7,883 nucleotides of DNA from an uncultured Campylobacter sp. GTDB taxonomy: Bacteria; Campylobacterota; Campylobacteria; Campylobacterales; Campylobacteraceae. A program made the position numbers and the translations under genes. The notes under the pieces are model-generated. The model was not told where the DNA came from. It ran no database searches and saw only the letters and a list, made by a program, of their open reading frames with translations. Positions 6,225-7,883 of this stretch are shown here, piece after piece. How positions within the stretch are numbered: position 1 is the first letter of the stretch; each line of letters begins with the position of its first letter. The stretch spans positions 1-7,883 of the forward strand of contig NZ_CALINL010000306.1 of the NCBI RefSeq assembly GCF_938045225.1, read 5' to 3'.

Positions 6225-7028
6225 ATGCAAGAGCGCACGCTAGAAGAGCTTTATAAAAAGCTAAAAGAATTTGATAGATTGGCCGATAAAGAGGAGTTTT
6301 TGTTTGACAAGATAAGAGACGCCGTAGAGGCGCAGGATCTGGCGTTTGCCGCGCAAATTTGCGACTTTGTTTTAAACGACGATTTTGAAAAATTCGGCGC
6401 GTTTTTAAGGACCAGAGCGCTGATGTGGCTCACGGACTATATCGTGCAAAATTCAAAAGAAAACGAGAGCGAATACCCGAATTTCGACGACTTTGTAGAC
6501 TGCTTGTGGAAATTTAAATGGATCGTCTCGGGCGTCGCTCAAAGCTCCGTGATCGAAAAGGAACTCATAGACGAGGCAAACGAGGCGATGTTGTTTTACT
6601 ACGAGCGCATGGAGCTCTCGCTGGCTGCCTACTACAAGGCCTTGATGAATCAAAACATCGACATGGGCGATGCTAGAGAGGCGAAGGCAAACTACGAACT
6701 GTGGAAAAAGCTCGCCAAAGACGATATGGCCGACTGCGAAGCATGCGAGGCATCGGGTGAGATCGCCTATTTAAATTTTGCCGGCGAGCACGCAGCGGCG
6801 CTGGAGCTTGCCGCGCCGATACTCTCAGGCGAGCTAACCTGTGCCGAAGTGCCTCACACGACCTACGCGCCGATACTTTTTAGCATGATTAAAACAGGCA
6901 AGATAGAAGAGGCAAAAGCCCTTTTACCCAAGGCCGCGGCGACGATCGAGTCAAATCCTCGCGTTATAAATGAGATCGCCCCGCTAATCGAGATCGCCGT
7001 TAGGCTGACGAGCGCGAGACGGCTCTAA
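6225..7028 (+). CDS. Helical TPR-like protein of unknown function (frameshifted near the 3' end)
   Basis: ATG 6225 with AGGGGA (6215-6220) four bases ahead opens a 267-residue frame. There is no signal peptide or membrane segment, so the protein is cytosolic, and it is acidic and almost wholly helical. Residues ~145-265 have the rhythm of TPR-like helix pairs: AREAKANYELWKKLAKDD, GEIAYLNFAGEHAAALELA and FSMIKTGKIEEAKALLPKA. I do not recognise a named family. The last residues VRLTSARRL appear to be out of frame. From about 7004 the -1 frame reads ADERETALNLARKHSAAIL, which continues the helix pattern to a stop at 7231, so the intact protein was probably about 335 residues. It is divergent from the pycB operon and has its own TATAAT promoter. 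A TPR-like fold suggests protein-protein contacts; no partner can be named. Confidence 0.75.
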   Translation: MQERTLEELYKKLKEFDRLADKEEFLFDKIRDAVEAQDLAFAAQICDFVLNDDFEKFGAFLRTRALMWLTDYIVQNSKENESEYPNFDDFVDCLWKFKWIVSGVAQSSVIEKELIDEANEAMLFYYERMELSLAAYYKALMNQNIDMGDAREAKANYELWKKLAKDDMADCEACEASGEIAYLNFAGEHAAALELAAPILSGELTCAEVPHTTYAPILFSMIKTGKIEEAKALLPKAAATIESNPRVINEIAPLIEIAVRLTSARRL

Positions 7029-7231
7029 ATTTGGCGCGCAAGCACTCCGCGGCGATCCTTGAGGGCAACGACGATCTAAACGACCTGCGATTTTTCATCG
7101 CAGTTAGCGCGTTTGGCGACGAGAACGACTATAAAACGGCTTTGGAACTGGCGGGCAAATTTGACGCTAGAAACGGCAACACCTACTACTCGGACTACCT
7201 GAACGAATTTTACGCGGAGTTTGGGTTTTAG
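7004..7231 (+). pseudogene. Displaced C-terminal part of the TPR-like protein
   Basis: This frame opens right after an in-frame TAG (7001-7003) and reads ADERETALNLARKHSAAIL, then RFFIAVSAFGDENDYKTALELA, and ends EFYAEFGF. Its composition and helix-pair pattern match the gene before it, and it overlaps that gene's end. A TTG at 7031 could in principle start a separate 66-residue protein, but no ribosome site precedes it and the family-like pattern begins before it. A loss of one base near 7005 (or of four) explains the split most simply. Confidence 0.65.
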
Positions 7232-7277
7232 CTTTTGTAAGTCAAATTTGGCGGGTAAAATCGAAGTTGAATTTATA

Positions 7278-7386
7278 AAATTTGACGCGCTGAGACTTGC
7301 ATCTTGAAAACTCAAAAATTTGGTTTTTAAATTTGATGGAGTTAAATTTCACGTTTTCAAGACTAGGGTCTCGGCCGGCAAAATTT
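7278..7386. repeat. 109-bp imperfect inverted repeat in the gap before galU
   Basis: Three blocks are mirror-placed about one centre (7332): AAATTT at 7278-7283 with 7381-7386; GCTGAGACTT at 7289-7298 with GGGTCTCGGC at 7366-7375 (three G-T pairs); and TCTTGAAAAC at 7302-7311 with GTTTTCAAGA at 7353-7362, ten perfect pairs. The 41-bp centre is A+T-rich. No long T run follows on either strand, so it is not a standard terminator, although it may stop transcription from the gene ending at 7231. Identity is unknown. Confidence 0.5.
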
Positions 7387-7393
7387 AAATTTA

Positions 7394-7405
7394 GTCAAAT
7401 TTGAC
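7394..7405. promoter_or_regulatory. Perfect 12-bp palindrome upstream of galU
   Basis: GTCAAATTTGAC is a perfect palindrome about 50 bp ahead of the galU -10 box. A near copy (GTCAAATTTGGC) is at 7241-7252 and a half copy (AAATTTGAC) at 7278-7286. AAATTT is very common in this genome, so this may be a composition habit rather than an operator. Confidence 0.25.
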
Positions 7406-7448
7406 CGCTCAAAACCGCCCTTAATACTCCAAATTAGCCAAAACTCGC

Positions 7449-7454
7449 TATAAT
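7449..7454 (+). promoter_or_regulatory. galU: Probable -10 box of galU
   Basis: A perfect TATAAT lies 25 bp ahead of the galU start codon, with no clear -35 box. The spacing allows a short leader that includes the AGGAAAA ribosome site at 7471-7477. Confidence 0.6.
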
Positions 7455-7479
7455 CTCCTAAAAAATCAAAAGGAAAATT

Positions 7480-7883
7480 ATGATACAAACTTGTTTATTT
7501 CCGGCTGCGGGCTACGGCACGAGATTTTTGCCTGCGACCAAATCGCTGCCAAAAGAGATGTTGCCGATCCTCACAAAACCGCTGATCCACTACGGCGTGG
7601 ACGAGGCGCTAGAGGCCGGCATGAAAAACATGGCGTTTATCACGGGTCGCGGCAAACGCGCGCTGGAGGATTATTTTGATATCAGCTACGAGCTAGAGCA
7701 TCAGATCTCGGGCACGAACAAAGAACACCTGCTCGTCGATATCCGCGAACTGATGGCGCGCTGCACGTTTTCATTCACGCGCCAAGAGAGCATGAGAGGC
7801 CTAGGCAACGCGATCCACACGGGCAAAGTCCTCGTACGCGATGAGCCATTTGGCGTGGTGCTAGCAGATGATCTGTGGATCAA
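7480..7883 (+). CDS. galU: UTP-glucose-1-phosphate uridylyltransferase, N-terminal half (runs off window)
   Basis: A cytosolic enzyme making UDP-glucose from UTP and glucose-1-phosphate, which feeds lipooligosaccharide, capsule and glycan synthesis. ATG 7480 follows AGGAAAA (7471-7477). The first 134 of about 275 expected residues are visible. The nucleotide-binding signature is PAAGYGTRFLPATKSLPKEM at about 9-28. It is followed by VDEALEAGMKNMAFITGRGK, the ELEHQI region, the sugar-nucleotide loop GLGNAIHTGK and the metal-site segment VVLADDLW at the right edge. The family match is strong. RfbA/glucose-1-phosphate thymidylyltransferase is less likely, because the FLPATKSLPKEMLPI form is typical of GalU. 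No frame problem is seen in the visible part. It is transcribed alone from its own TATAAT. Confidence 0.95.
   Translation, partial: MIQTCLFPAAGYGTRFLPATKSLPKEMLPILTKPLIHYGVDEALEAGMKNMAFITGRGKRALEDYFDISYELEHQISGTNKEHLLVDIRELMARCTFSFTRQESMRGLGNAIHTGKVLVRDEPFGVVLADDLWI

Noticed and set aside
5752..6256. Plus-strand open frames opposite the pycB 5' end
   Set aside because: They are antisense to recognisable PycB sequence and arise from the G+C-rich codon pattern.
6251..6653. Minus-strand open frames inside the TPR-like gene
   Set aside because: They are shadows of the sense frame, which has the promoter, ribosome site and helical pattern.
6990..7010. Programmed -1 ribosomal frameshift in the TPR-like gene
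   Set aside because: No X-XXY-YYZ slippery heptamer or downstream stem is visible at the switch point, so a simple deletion or sequence error is more likely.
7491..7883. Alternative frames over galU on both strands
   Set aside because: The frame from 7480 carries unmistakable GalU motifs across the whole stretch.

Overview
The window looks like chromosome of a Campylobacterota species, most likely a Campylobacter of the oral rectus/showae/curvus/gracilis type. The reasons are the pycB-pckA gene pair (also adjacent in C. jejuni, from memory), the heavy use of AAA-TTT and AAATTT words in genes and gaps, and promoters that show a clear TATAAT but no obvious -35 box. Most of the window is of medium GC. 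The first ~1.2 kb is visibly richer in A+T and looks like accessory DNA.

Layout. Positions 1-722 hold a minus-strand operon of three small membrane proteins of unknown function; the last one runs off the left edge. Back-to-back with it, at 832-1110 on the plus strand, is a small Cro/CI-type helix-turn-helix regulator. The 109-bp gap between them carries two palindromes, one of them directly ahead of the regulator's start codon. This is the most system-like unit in the window. Positions 1257-6115 hold a minus-strand operon read in the order pycB (biotin-dependent pyruvate carboxylase subunit B), pckA (ATP-dependent PEP carboxykinase) and a CAP/SCP-domain lipoprotein, with gaps of about 18 bp. 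PycB (pyruvate to oxaloacetate) and PckA (oxaloacetate to PEP) together form the gluconeogenic bypass of pyruvate kinase. Positions 6225-7231 hold a divergent plus-strand gene for a helical, TPR-like protein of unknown function. Positions 7480-7883 hold the first half of galU.

Two genes are broken as read. pycB has a 41-nt anomalous segment containing a T8 tract and a frame break after codon ~54. The TPR-like gene has lost its frame near 7005, and its true C-terminus continues in another frame. These could be real mutations, switchable tracts, or sequence/assembly errors; the sequence alone cannot decide. The 248-bp gap before galU contains a long, centre-symmetric imperfect inverted repeat (7278-7386) and a perfect 12-bp palindrome. 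I see no tRNA, rRNA, CRISPR array, insertion sequence or transposase.
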